A stretch of DNA of 64,000 bases, from contig OZ038433.1 in assembly GCA_964036275.1 (NCBI GenBank), forward strand, positions 41,387,336 through 41,451,335, in the 5' to 3' direction. The notes under the pieces were generated by a model, which saw only the letters and a list, made by a program, of their open reading frames with translations, had not been told where the DNA came from and ran no database searches. The position numbers and the translations under genes are program-made. Position 1 is the stretch's first letter. Every line of letters starts with the position of its first letter. Source of the stretch: Litoditis marina. Its lineage: Eukaryota > Nematoda > Chromadorea > Rhabditida > Rhabditidae. Positions 1 through 11,770 of this stretch are shown one piece after another.

Positions 1-1817
1 TTTCACTGTTTTCCCCACTCTTCTCATTCGTTGTTTCGCAATTTTTCACAATGTTATGTTGATAGCTAAGGACAGAGAACAGGAAGCCATGCAGACATTG
101 AAAACACAAATAGTTCCAGAAAAAAACATAGTGCACTCATTAAACTATTCAGCAATACAAAATAGCGGATTGTGAGACAGCAATATAATCAATTTTGGAG
201 TTACGTGAAACATTTTGTTCACGTTTTATCGAAAATGACTTCGGAACATTTCAGTTTTTTCTCAGCTTTACTACTTCAAAAGTTTTCTCTGGCGTCCCAG
301 AACTACTAGTGTGGTGAACTCCTGACTATATGTCACGTTTTTTGTTAGTTTTCCCTACTTTTCTGTCTCGTGACTCCTGCACGAGAGTGATAAGGATTTT
401 TTCATTCATGTATTGTCTTTCAGAGACGGTTCTAATCCTCTAATACTTTGTACTATTTGAAATTTCCTACTCATTGTAGTGTTTTCCAATTGTCTGAGTA
501 TTTTGTTACACACTATTTTCACGCAGCTTGAAAGACCTAAAATGAAACATTCACTTTTCCTTCCGTATTGGACCTTTTTTTCTGGATAACTCCTCATTTT
601 GAAGAAGTAGTGTGTCCAGTAATATAGAGGGTATGCCACAATAAAAGCAATCCTAAATCTGTCCAGCTTTTTCAGATAGATCAGCAGATGCATTGATCTA
701 TTTGACTTTTGAAACCCTGTCTGGTTGTAATGAACTCATTAGAAGCCGTATACGGGTGGAGAGCTGCAAAACAGCAGAGATCACTGAGTATGAGGCTAGA
801 ATAGATACTAAGAGAAAGGTTTCATTGATCTCGGTTCTAGTTATACGAAGTAAGAACCTTCTAGATCCCAAAAATGTATATTCCTCTCCATGCGGGGTGG
901 AGGGGAGAGGGAAGTAGTAGCCTGCCTCACTTTCTGGTAGATATCCCCTAGTTCTCAGAACAGAACGGAGAGAAACACGCATAGTTCTTACCACAACTGT
1001 ACTTTGTGTCACATCCAACTGGAAATGTCTCGTTGTCACTGTACAGAACTAAAAAAACTGTTTTCTACAACGCGTCAATCAGCGTCTTCCTATCCAATTG
1101 ATTTGTTGAAGTTTAACATTGTAAAACGTCATGTTCATGAGTTTGGTGTTTGGCTACCGACCGGTTATCATTGTGTCGTATTAGGCCACTACGGACTATG
1201 TATTTGGTGTAGTGGTTTGATCTTTTGATCATATTCGAGTCTAGTATGCAAATGAGAGAGATTATTCTTATCGACACATCTATAAAGTATATGGGTCGGC
1301 CAGGTCAACGATAGGTGCCTCACCAACCCTATTTTGGTCCTACTTTCTGCCCTCAGTATCATAATATGTGATAAAGTTGTAAAATAGTTACCACTTCTGC
1401 ACTTTTCCATGTCTAGCCCTAACCGATACACACCATAAACCTATGATTTATGAGTTTCCAGTTCATAACATTATGTGATTATGAGAATATTTCATATAAC
1501 TTTCATGTGAATACGCGAAATTTGGCTTGTTTATCTAAATACGAGATTTATGAGCTGTTGTAGTACATGAACCGTGTTCAATAGCGCGGTGGCGAGATAT
1601 AGTATACGGTATACCCTACTTTCTGATGTTACGACACGAATGCAGAAGCACATCGCACTAGTATAGTACTCTCTCAACCGATTTTCTCAAGTTGTTCGTC
1701 CTTCAAGAATTCATAATATCATTCTTGTAAATCAATTCGATTTCAAAAAAGCACTATGGTTGTAGCAAGAGATAGATATTATGAATTATTAGTGTCAAAA
1801 GAAACCGATTGCTTCCA

Positions 1818-1886
1818 GTAGTTAAGTGGTCAGTTAGACGTCTTTCTTAGTTTCCGTCGCGGATTCGAACCGCAGCCTAATTTCAT
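1818..1886 (+). other. Degenerate tRNA-like (pol III A/B box) sequence
   Basis: A box-A-like stretch (AGTTAAGTGGTCAG, near 1821) is followed about 40 bp later by a B-box-like T arm (GCGGATTCGAACCGC, near 1858) whose stem pairs in four of five positions. No acceptor stem pairing is visible, so this is more likely a tRNA-derived relic or SINE fragment than a working tRNA. Confidence 0.25.
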
Positions 1887-2100
1887 TTCTTTTTTTTGAG
1901 GATTTCATTTTGTTTTTTTTTCCTTGTGTTAAGCAGAGGGTGTATAGATTTGTACGAATCAAAGTTTAGTTGAACAACATCAAAATATTCAAATATATGG
2001 CTGTTTTCGCGGTCAACACGCATGTTTTCGCTAGGGGAAATGAATAAAAGAGCCAACTATATTACGACCAACACTCTTTTTCTACTCACGACGTAATACG

Positions 2101-2152
2101 AATATTATTCTCTCTTCTTTCTCTCTCTTCTTTCTCTCTCTCTCTCTTTTTT
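2101..2152. repeat. CT-rich microsatellite
   Basis: An imperfect run of TCTCTC and TTTCTC units on the plus strand, pure pyrimidine for about 50 bp. It is a simple repeat with no visible coding role. Confidence 0.8.
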
Positions 2153-2370
2153 TCTATCTCGTCTGCTGTCTCTACCCTCTGTCGTCATTACACTCTGATT
2201 CTGCTGACAACTGCTACCAGCAACCCTTTCCCTATCTACTAAGGTCAATATAAATGAACTACAAACTATGTACTACTAGTATTAAGAGAATTCGACTTCT
2301 AAGAAAGTTCCCAAATTGAAAGAAATGATAGTTTGGAATTATTCTCTATGCACCACCTATTTCTGACTAC

Positions 2371-2553
2371 TGGCGGCGTAGCAAACCGTCCAACCTTATG
2401 ATAACTTCATATGAGTGTCTCATGAGATACCTCATGAGCTACTCGTGAACTCTCAATGTTGTAGCACAGCAATCAATAGAAGCTCTTGAGAAGCTCTTGC
2501 TAATACCTCATGAGATGATATCATGAACTTTTGTGGGGATTGCTACGCCGCTA
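2371..2553. mobile_element. Small inverted-repeat element (MITE-like)
   Basis: The left end reads TGGCGGCGTAGCAAACC and the right end is its inverted copy with few changes (GGGATTGCTACGCCGCTA). The 183-bp interior carries several CTCATGAG palindromes. The arrangement is that of a non-autonomous DNA transposon. No second copy was seen in the window, so the assignment rests on structure alone. Confidence 0.45.
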
Positions 2554-4319
2554 GATCTCACGTTTTTGACGTCTTTGTCTTCTTGGTGTCCTTTTTCAAT
2601 AACTGACGCTTATCTCGGTACAAACTACACATGTACAACTTTCATTGTACCTACCTGCCACGTAAACATTCGATCCGCGATTGTTGATCTTTAGTTTGCG
2701 GTCATTGTTGGCGCCCAGCGAAAACAACTCTTCTAAGAATAACTCCCTTTCTCTATTTTAGCATGTCGGAAACTCTATCCGAATGTTGCAAGGCAATTTG
2801 CAGATTTTTGCAAAACTCGGCTCTCACCACTTTTTGCTGGCACTGCGTTCAAGAGGAGTTGTTGCGTATGTTGAGAGACCAGTCTCTCACCAGCTAATCC
2901 CCCTCCGAGTGCTGTTTCTCAGCTCATTGGGAGCAAAAAAAGATATGAATCTCTTAGAATAAAAAAAATGTGTTATATAATTGAGGACTAGACGTTGTAT
3001 TTACCATTTACGTGTGAACACACCGTTCGCTCAAGTCCTGTTCAAAAAAGACAAAAAAGACAATTAGATGCTATTGAAGAATGTCGTCTCTGGTGCTCCC
3101 CTGAGGTGCCTATAATGACTATCGGAAATGAACACGCCAATGTTGCGAACGCCGCTATTTTTGGCGCAAAGTGTTGCAGTTTGTGACTAGAACCGGAACA
3201 GGAATCTACGCTTCAAATCGATACTACGTATTCACGTGTAACAAGTGAGACACATGCATTATGTTTAGTCACATGTCACGACTGGAGCGTGACCAAAACG
3301 AGTTCGAATCGGATTTACAAGTAAACCTGAACTAGATCTTCTTTTTTCATAAACCTCAGAAATTTGATTAGTTATACTCTGTTCAAAGCAGAAGTAGTGC
3401 TACACTTCGGTATTGATAAACGCAAATTCACGCTTAGAAAGTATGAGAAACGTTACTGTTCCCGTGACTGTCACGTGGTAGAACTCCGACTGTTAATTAT
3501 CGCGACATTTCAACGCACTGTTTCAGTTGTAATAGATAGGGGCTACTAGATTGTCGCTTGCGCTGATAAGAAGGAACTAAACCACACGGTTGGTCCCAAT
3601 CAAGCACGAGATAATCTCTCCATAGTTGTAGTGGAATCCTACAGTGAGAAGGCCAAACTTCTAGATGTTTTGGACAACTTTCATAAACTCTCACATTTTT
3701 CTATAGTTTCATGTAACCTAAAAACAATGGTTAAAAATCGTCTTCCTTCTTTGAACTTCATTTACTCAATTAAACACCGTAGGAGTACATATAGGAATGA
3801 ACAGGACTATCATTAAAAAGAGGTTTCATTCGGGAAATGCTGGCTCTGGTTCGAACGGACCCATTTCAAATCATAAATAATTCATGCTGTGCGAGCAGTC
3901 CACAATGGCGGTTTTTGGCGTAGCGAACACCGACTCAGATATCTAATTCTTATAATAGTTCACACATCTTCTCTGTGTCCTGATAGATTTGTAGAATTAG
4001 ATTACAAAAGTCTTCAACGAAAGCTATTACAAATATCTGAGAAGCGCCCAGATATTTCACTTCAGATGTCTTTCAAAACGTAGAAGCTTCTTTTTGACTA
4101 ACCTAAAGCTCTTTTGAACCTCTTATGTGAAGGTATTTGAGAAGATGCATAGTGACTCGATGAACAGTCACGAAGCAACATCAACAAACCGTGCACTTCA
4201 TATTTGCACGTTCACGAATTCTGCTGTGTCAACACGTATTCATTTGACTAACATTATGAACATCTAGCGCGAATCTGTAGTTTGCACAGCAAAATTTGTA
4301 GTAACCGTACTTTTCTGGC

Positions 4320-4780
4320 GGCAGTATTTTTCTGCAGAAAGTACTTTTTTGCAGACAGCCGCCGCTTGCCGCCCTTTTTCCAGACGCAGAAGGTCGCCGC
4401 TGTCTGCGCCCTCTCGCTCTCTCGCACCCCCACCGTCGGCGCCCTCCGAGAGCGCCACACTCTCTCTTGTCCTCACATGGCTTGGCTCGCTGCCAGGCCC
4501 CGCCCCCCTCAGTTGTCTGGCTCTTTTGCACTTTCCGGCTGGGTCTCTACGGGGTTCTTCCTCGCGTTCTAACCCGTTCGCTTCTATTTGTATTTAAATA
4601 TCTACTTTTGAATAGAAGTATACACTTACCAGTACCACTACCCATCCCCACTGCACTTTTCTGACTTGGATGGGCGCCAATAGGATAGTTTCGAAAAGAA
4701 GGGGGCGTGGTCTCGACGGCTACCCCATGACGTGGGACTCCGCCCAGTTCCCGCCCATTCACTGTTAACTGCGTTCCGAT
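4320..4780 (+). promoter_or_regulatory. GC-rich promoter-like block upstream of the kinase
   Basis: After several kilobases of AT-rich DNA the composition changes to GC-rich with CT repeats (CTCTCGCTCTCTCGCACC near 4411), a CCGCCCC/GGGGCGTGG-type GC box, a CCAAT motif in GCGCCAATAGG (4675) and a CRE-like ATGACGTGGG (4727). It lies 250-700 bp before the first kinase exon on the same strand, so it is a reasonable promoter or outron candidate. Function is inferred from position and composition only. Confidence 0.4.
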
Positions 4781-5037
4781 GTATGTCTGCATACATTGGT
4801 TTGCAATCATCTGCTCATCACACTTACTCCAAACACAATTTGTACTTTTCCTTATTCAGCTTCCATTACCTTCTCGATTGCCTATATTCCATGTTTCCCA
4901 CATTCATTTCTCACACACGTCAACTGATATCATGTACTTCCTCTTCGTATTTTCTGCTAGGTTCACAATATACTCTGTTTTTTATACATTCTCGTGCTCT
5001 TTCTCTTGATTTCCCATAACCTGTTGTGTTTTTTCAG

Positions 5038-8000
5038 TGCACTGTCAGTGGAGCTCGTGTGTGTTACATGACCTGTGTTACAGATAAAACGACAGATCTT
5101 GCCGAGTTAAAAGGTTCCAAGGCCTTTCGCTCTGCTATTAACGGCTGCCGAAGTTTGTCTATGATAAAGACGAAATTAAAGATGGCTATTGGCTTGAACA
5201 ACACTGGACCCAGACCAGGTACTATTTTGTTCCATATTATAGTTTGAATTTATTCTGCTGATTGCTTGAATGTATAGTTGATCTTCTCTTGACATATTAT
5301 TTCTTTATGTTCTATACTCTTGTTCTCACTCCTTTAATTGGAGCGATAATACGAGTATTTACATGCAAATCTCGCTGGTTTGTTCGGTTCGTCGCGATTG
5401 AGTCACATGTTAGGAACGCAGCGCGACCCATTTCTTCTACTAGTCTAGTCTGGACCCGCGGGAACTGCAGTTCCGTAAATAACATTCCATTGTACGGAAC
5501 GTGATGAGATAACTTTCAACTTTTGAGAGCAAATCATGTGCAGGACACACTTCTCTGGAGTCCTTCCGGTATCTTCATATGTTCATGTGTATTATGTATC
5601 CCTTCTCGCTTCTCAGGCCACCTTTTCGACTTTAAACTGCGCGCTTCTCTCACATTGTTTTGATGCCTACTCGCTGATTCTGCGTTGTAGTAATGTATTT
5701 CTCTAATCCTTTTTATCAACCAGTGACATACTCACATGACAGATTTAAGCTGATGCAGCAATTTGTCCTATATGTAAAAAGCGGATACTATGTCAATTTT
5801 TTACAACAAAACAAAAGTTTATTATGCTTTTTTAACCTAAGTCCAAAAAGACCAATATTTCGTATTTATAGTAGGAATGACAGTTTGACTGACTATCATA
5901 AGTGATACATCGTATATATCCTCTTTTTCAGCCTGGGATTATTCCAACTTCAAACGACAGTATCATCTCGGCTCCGAGTTGGGTCGTGGCGGTTTCGGAA
6001 CCGTGTTCTCAGCCTTCAGAATCTCTGACCGCCTGCCGTGCGCCTGCAAATTTGTCGCTCGAAGCAATGTTACAGAATGGACCTGCGTGAGTTTCCTGTT
6101 CTTGTAATTGAGTATAATAGTTTTTAAACTCAATTTTTCCAGCTGTCCACTACAGTTTCTCCACTTTACTGTAATATGTTGACAATCAAATCGTGTTTTC
6201 CATATCCACTGAAAAACAACCTTTTTGTGTATTCATACGTTTCGTTGCGCGCGTACGCCCTCAAATCATGTGCTTGTGTTTTTTGCCTCGCCTAGTCAAT
6301 GAAAGGCCTTGCTGGGCACGTGAGCGCCACGTCATCATAAAGAGAATAGCGAAGTAATCAGCTGTTTGGGGGAGTGTTCGCATGAAAAACAACATCAACT
6401 AAACAGCCAATTACGGTAGCACACGCGAAACGCCGTTTAGCAATTTCGTTGTCATGACGTAGTCCACGTCACTTTTGAGGCGTTCGTTTATTTACTGGGC
6501 GCAGCAATAAAGTTATATCATCTTACATAAACTAGCAGCAGCAGTATCCATATTAGGCTAATAATTCATTGCAACGTGGTTAATATTGCTTCCAAAATTG
6601 ATTAAGGCATTGAACTTCCGGCTTCCGGGTCACAACTTGTTTACGGTTTCAGCACGAAGGCAGAATGGTTCCACTGGAGATCGTACTTCTTATGAAGTGC
6701 AACGGAATCGCGGGTGTCATCAAGACATTGGGCTGGTTCGAGAAGTCTGACGGTTACATGATTGTCATGGAGAGACCCTGTGCCTCGGTTGATCTGTTCG
6801 ACTTCATCTCAGATCGCGGAGCACTGGGAGAAGATATGTCCCGAGACTTCTTCAGACAGGTTAGTCAATCACTGTTCGGTTTCATAGCAAGAAAACCTAG
6901 GGTACATTGACTTATTTGATCAAAACAATCCCCAAATTGACGAACAGTCGGCCCCTTACTGGATTTTGAAATTCATCGTATCACAAATCACACCATAGTT
7001 CATGTGCCAACTTACATGTTAGCGACATCAGGTTTTTTCGTAGCTTCTAAGCCTGCAAATTCTTAGCATTCCATTTTTACTGTGTTAAAAAGGAATTTGA
7101 ATCCTCTTTTCCAGATTATCCAAACGGTGATCGAATGTTTCGCCGTGAACGTCATCCATCGCGACATCAAGGACGAGAATCTGGTGGTCGACATGGCCAC
7201 GGGAGCGGTGAAGCTCATCGACTTCGGCTCCGGAGCATTCAGCAAGGACGACCCCTACACTGATTTTGAAGGTACATTCTAGTTCACATCCTAGGTGATA
7301 TAGTGTCGGTTCGAGGGTTTTAAAACACAGCTGTTTGGAACATTGATACCACATACCATTCTCAACCTCATAGTTAGCAATATAATAGAATAGTTCATTC
7401 GCGATTGGACATGTCTACTCTTCCACGTCGAATTAGGTCAACGATTCTACGAGTTGTAGTGGCTGTAGTGTAGTTGGTAGTAAAAGGTTTCCTCCCCTCC
7501 TTATCTCCCCTGCAGCTGTAGCGCTGATCATGTGGTACAGTGGCGCCGTGACGACATCCTAAGTACACTGAGTTTCCGGTTTGTCCGGCGCCATACCGTC
7601 ATACAGTATAAGCACTGGTTTATCTAATCACTACTCTTATTTGTTTGATTTGGAGGGATGCTTACTTGCGGGGTCATCATAGCGATACATAACTGGATCA
7701 CTTGGCTACTAAGCTGCATATTTTGCGATAAATTGGCTTTTTCGTATGGCTAGTAACATACTTCGATTAAAAATACATTTACTTCTGGTTATTGAGCTAG
7801 TATCGGCTGATTTGGCTTGTAAAGTAACTTGCTGAGCGGAATGGTATAGTCGATAGGTGTTGCGCAACGAGCGAGGTCACCGCCCGCACCCAGCCGTGGA
7901 ATGTTCTGTTTGAACTAATCAATTAGATGATCGCTCAGTCATGACCGACTGGTACCAAGGTCTTAGGCCCGCTGCCTCTCGCTCGCGTTGGACCCGTACG

Positions 8001-11000
8001 GTGTAAACTCGTAGAAGGACAAACTACTTCCTGGTTATGGTTGGACTGAACTGCGTTTATGTCCCACTCTCGGTTTTCGGCGAAGTACGTGGCTTTTTCG
8101 TCCCTTTTCTCAACGAGCCGTGTCCCCAGTGCAACTATAGTGCGTTCCGGCAAACTGTCTTCTCTCGCTAATGGGACAAATCTGTGCTGGCACCCCACCG
8201 ACCTGTACAAATAGATGGTACATTGCTCTCATCGCAGTGCGCGCGCATTCCTTTGGCCATCGCGCTGTTTGTTCTTGGCCAAGAGCCAAGGAGGCCTTGG
8301 CGCTCGGCCAAATTGAGGTCAATTTCCCGGCCCCCCCCCCCCCCCCTGCTATATGCGGGAGCCTGGTGCGCACCACGTGATGCTTCTTTGACCCAATGAC
8401 CAGTTGAGGTCAGCAGGTGGCCGTGTCAACCCCCTTTGCGGGCAAAGATTCGTGAGGATTAGCAGGGACATTTTCGAAATTGGTTTTCCTACCAGATTAT
8501 CTTGCTGTGACCGGAATACAAGGCTGAATTTTTATAAGGAATCTAGTACTGATTTTACTAAAATCTAATCGACATAGTATACTTGTTGGGGAACTGTGTG
8601 ACTACTATTTCATCAGCAGACTTACAATTTTTCACCTAGAGTTTTTCTGAGGCACGTTTTTCGTATAACGTGTTTGGCTCGCGCACATCGGGTTGTTTTC
8701 GGGTGACCGTTGACCTTAGGCAGTTGTTTACCAGTGGTGCCCCCAAGATGCGCGCGTAAGGGGGGGGGGGTAAAGGGGTGACCCGTCTGGCACAATACCA
8801 AACTGTATGGCGAAGGGGAACAACAAATGTGTAGCATTCACTAACTAATCAGTATAGAAGCAGTAGAAGGGAGAATGAGTATATCTAATTCCTCTCTCTT
8901 TCTCTTTATCTCGTCTCCCTTAGCCAAATAAGGGGGTTTTGGTGGTCTGCGAATTGAAATGAATAGGGCCGAAATTGCGTTGTCTGCCAGATGGGTTTGC
9001 ACTGCGATTGAATCACAATAAACCAGAGGGAAAGTGGTTGTCTCCGGGCGGGCGGCCCTCCCCTAATAGACCTCTGCTCGAGGGTGGCCCCCTCTCCTTC
9101 CTCACTACTCTCTACGTCATGTGATTGCGAAATAGGCAGGAGAGGGGGGGGGGCAATCGCCACATCTCGCAGCTGCTATTCTGTCTGTGATGACGGGCTA
9201 TTTGGAGACAATTCGGGAATCATTATTTCACCATGCTGGCATACTTAAGATTTCGAACATTCGAACATGTGCAGAGCGCAGTTTCTTCACTTTTTACACG
9301 AGTTATTCATCTAGTCTTCAAAGCACATAACACGGTCTCAGTCTCGTGAGTTGAGAAGAGAAAGTGAATCCCGGAAAAATGTGCGTTACTGCAGGCTGTG
9401 TAATTAGACACCCGGTTTTTTGTCGAGCACACGTGCTATTCGCAGCCTATTTCCTTGTCACATGTTATCCGCCCCTAGTCCCGTTGACCGGTTTTTCTCA
9501 TCCCCCCCCCCCCCCCCATTGATAATCCTATCAATCGTGTGAAGCAGCTGGTGATGATTTGAGGTAGCCGCGCGTCGAGTGAAGACAAAGAGACGCGCGA
9601 TTTGTGTGTGTGTTTAGCGGAATTCCGAATAGTTTGCACAGTGGACACATTAGCGATTTGGCCGCTTGTTCGTTAGTCGAGACAAGGGGATTGAAATGTT
9701 GCCATCCCGCCGGGCCAGTTTTTATTCGGAGAGTCGGCGAGACAGATGAGGTTTCTTCTAAAGTAACTGGAACTGGACATAACTTTTACGTCCAAAAGAT
9801 CACACAACTTGGTGTTTAGCTCAGTGGATGGAGTACTGAATTAACATAGTTACCATATAGTGGATGTTGTGTTGTGTGCACAGTGTAAATTGCTAGCGGT
9901 TTCTGGCGCGCTTTCGCTCGTTTGAAAGGTGATACGCGGCCAGATAGGCCTGTTGCAACTCGGATACTATTTCCTCTTTGATTTGGTTTTCGGAAGCCCA
10001 AGACATTTATGCTATGTGCAAAAGGATTATTCACGTGCTAAATGATGCTATTTTATCGTTCGGCTTTTAAAGTAAGACTCAGCTGCGGTTTGTTTTGCAC
10101 TATATATGTTTCATAATACCTTTCGCGGAACTGCCACTTAATCATGTTTCCCATGCCGGTAATTAGGCATGAGGCAGACCACCTGGTGTTTCTACGTATA
10201 CTTTCTGCAATTAGTACCAGCCTTCTCCTCGGAACAATCTTTGTTTCTCTGAATCTTGGAAAGTACAAGAGATTGGTGTTCGAATGGTTGCGCGGACCCA
10301 CCTTTGTTCGCTCGTTTTCTATTCCCAGCACCGTTTGCTGAAAGTGCAAATAAGTTGGCGCCTCGCAAGACCTTTTCTGCGCTGACCTCCCTCACACCCT
10401 CCTCAAGTTCCACGCTCTCTCCGCATGCCGGTCGGTGCCAGGCTCTTTTGTTGCGATTGTGCGTATTTTGGCGCCTAAGTTCACATGATTCATGATCAAC
10501 TTTGAAGTGACAGCTGCTTGGACGCAGCATAAAAACATGAGAGACGAGTAAAGTAAAATATGAAAGATGGGGAAACTAGCTTTTATTATCATTAAAATAT
10601 ATTATTATTAATCGATTTCGTTCCAGGCACCCGTGTCTACAGTCCACCAGAATGGATCGAGAATTCTCGTTACAATGGAGTGGAGGCAACCGTCTGGTCT
10701 CTGGGAGTTCTCCTATTCGACATGGTCTGCGGAGACATTCCTTTCCGTCGCGACCAGGAAATTATGGCCGGAAATCTGCACTGGCGCGGAAATGTTTCCG
10801 ATGGTTAGTGTTACCCTCTTTCTCATCTTATTTCTCTCCCTCTCTCCCCCTCTCCTCTCGATCTCCCCCTTTCTCTCCCCCCCCCCCCCCCACTCTCTAC
10901 CAGTTGTTGTGATATAAATAATAACCATATTCTCTGTTTCAGACTGCAAGAACATCATCCGTAGCTGTCTGAGCCACGTGGGCACGGACCGTCCCTCCCT

Positions 11001-11770
11001 CGAGGACCTCCTTTCCCATCCCTGGCTCCAGGTTCCCACGGGCAAGGAGGACTTTGCCCGCACCAAGCTGAACGCCGAGCGCCACAAGTTGGCCTCCGTC
11101 CCGGACCGTCTCGCACAGGCCCTTCCCAAGCAGTCGCGAGTTCCTCTCGCCGCCACCCGCTCCGACAATCAGCTGTCTTCCCCGGTTAACACCGGCGCCC
11201 TGTACGAGGGAGCCCCCACCGAGCGGATTATTCATCCGGAAGTTGTGAGTTTCATTCTCTTTCACTCTCGATCTCTCTCTTTCTGTCTCTCCCTGAATAA
11301 AATAGTCCAACACGGCGACTTGAAGACTTTACCCACTAAGTAAAGAGTTTGAGTTTTATTACGTTTCCCACCTTTAAAGGTCTCTCCTCACTTCACATTC
11401 TAACCCTTCTTCTTTCCAGAGTGAGCCCAGCTGCTCGAACCCCCGTCTGATGTCCACCGTGCCGATCGGTTCCCCCTCCCGCCGAGCCCCTTTTCGGCCT
11501 TGGGGTCTTCTGATGGCCCCGCCCCCTGCCCCTCCAGCACCCGTTATGGCTGAGCCGCAGCAGCTCGCCGAGCTCGTCGCCACCCCCTCAGTCGTGGTTG
11601 GCAAGTGTCCCTCTTCCGTCCCCCATAGGGCCTCTCATTTCCGTACCGGTTCCCTAGGTTCCACCTCCCTAGTGTCCGCTCATTCGAGTGGAAGTTCCTC
11701 CGGTTACGGTACAAACATAGCCTCACCCCCCGGCGGCTCGTCCGGCAACCTTGTGCTTGGCTCCTATTGA
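5038..11770 (+). CDS. prk: PIM-family serine/threonine protein kinase (PRK-like)
   Basis: This gene encodes a constitutively active-type Ser/Thr kinase related to vertebrate PIM and C. elegans PRK-1/PRK-2. Exons are 5038-5218, 5932-6086, 6653-6859, 7115-7271, 10627-10803, 10943-11244 and 11420-11770; all phases agree. Exon 1 follows TTTTTTCAG, which may be an SL trans-splice acceptor; the first in-frame ATG is 5068, giving 499 residues. Visible motifs, numbered from that Met: glycine loop GRGGFGTV (68-75), ATP lysine K90 in CACKF, helix-C E111, the PIM hallmark hinge ERP (142-144) followed by [14 protein letters not shown] with catalytic D188, DFG D207, and the substrate-loop segment [10 protein letters not shown] (224-233). 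The kinase fold ends near residue 316. A further ~180 residues rich in Ser, Pro and Ala follow, which makes this much longer than vertebrate PIM1 (313 aa). Codons in exons 6-7 are unusually GC-rich for the window. The true start could lie further upstream. Confidence 0.9.
8331..8346. repeat. C16 mononucleotide tract
   Basis: Sixteen consecutive C on the plus strand, a G-quadruplex-capable tract on the minus strand, within kinase intron 4. Confidence 0.9.
9502..9517. repeat. C16 mononucleotide tract
   Basis: Sixteen consecutive C on the plus strand, within kinase intron 4. Confidence 0.9.
10877..10891. repeat. C15 mononucleotide tract
   Basis: Fifteen C at the end of a CT-rich stretch, in the short intron between kinase exons 5 and 6, about 50 bp before the exon 6 acceptor. 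Confidence 0.9.

Larger units (their letters stand above)
1..4299. other. Upstream region without a recognisable gene
   Basis: No reading frame here resembles a known protein, and none chains with its neighbours through splice sites. What can be seen is a CT-rich microsatellite (2101-2152), one small inverted-repeat element (2371-2553) and a degenerate tRNA-like patch (about 1820-1885). Unrecognised short exons of a gene lying further left cannot be excluded. Confidence 0.5.
7272..10626 (+). other. Large kinase intron 4
   Basis: This 3.35-kb intron separates the DFG exon from the SPPEW exon. It holds C and G homopolymers at 8331-8346, 8760-8770, 9144-9153 and 9502-9517. It also has GC-rich patches near 8160-8340 and 10280-10480, the latter with two GGCGCC motifs. 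No exon-like open segment joins the flanking kinase exons; their direct junction reproduces the conserved [13 protein letters not shown]. Confidence 0.6.

Noticed and set aside
5026..5037. ATG at 5026 as kinase start
   Set aside because: It lies inside the polypyrimidine tract and acceptor TTTTTTCAG, so it would be removed by splicing or trans-splicing.
9806..9870. tRNA 5' half (TTAGCTCAGTGGATGGAGTA)
   Set aside because: The A box and D arm look tRNA-like but no B box or T arm follows within 100 bp.
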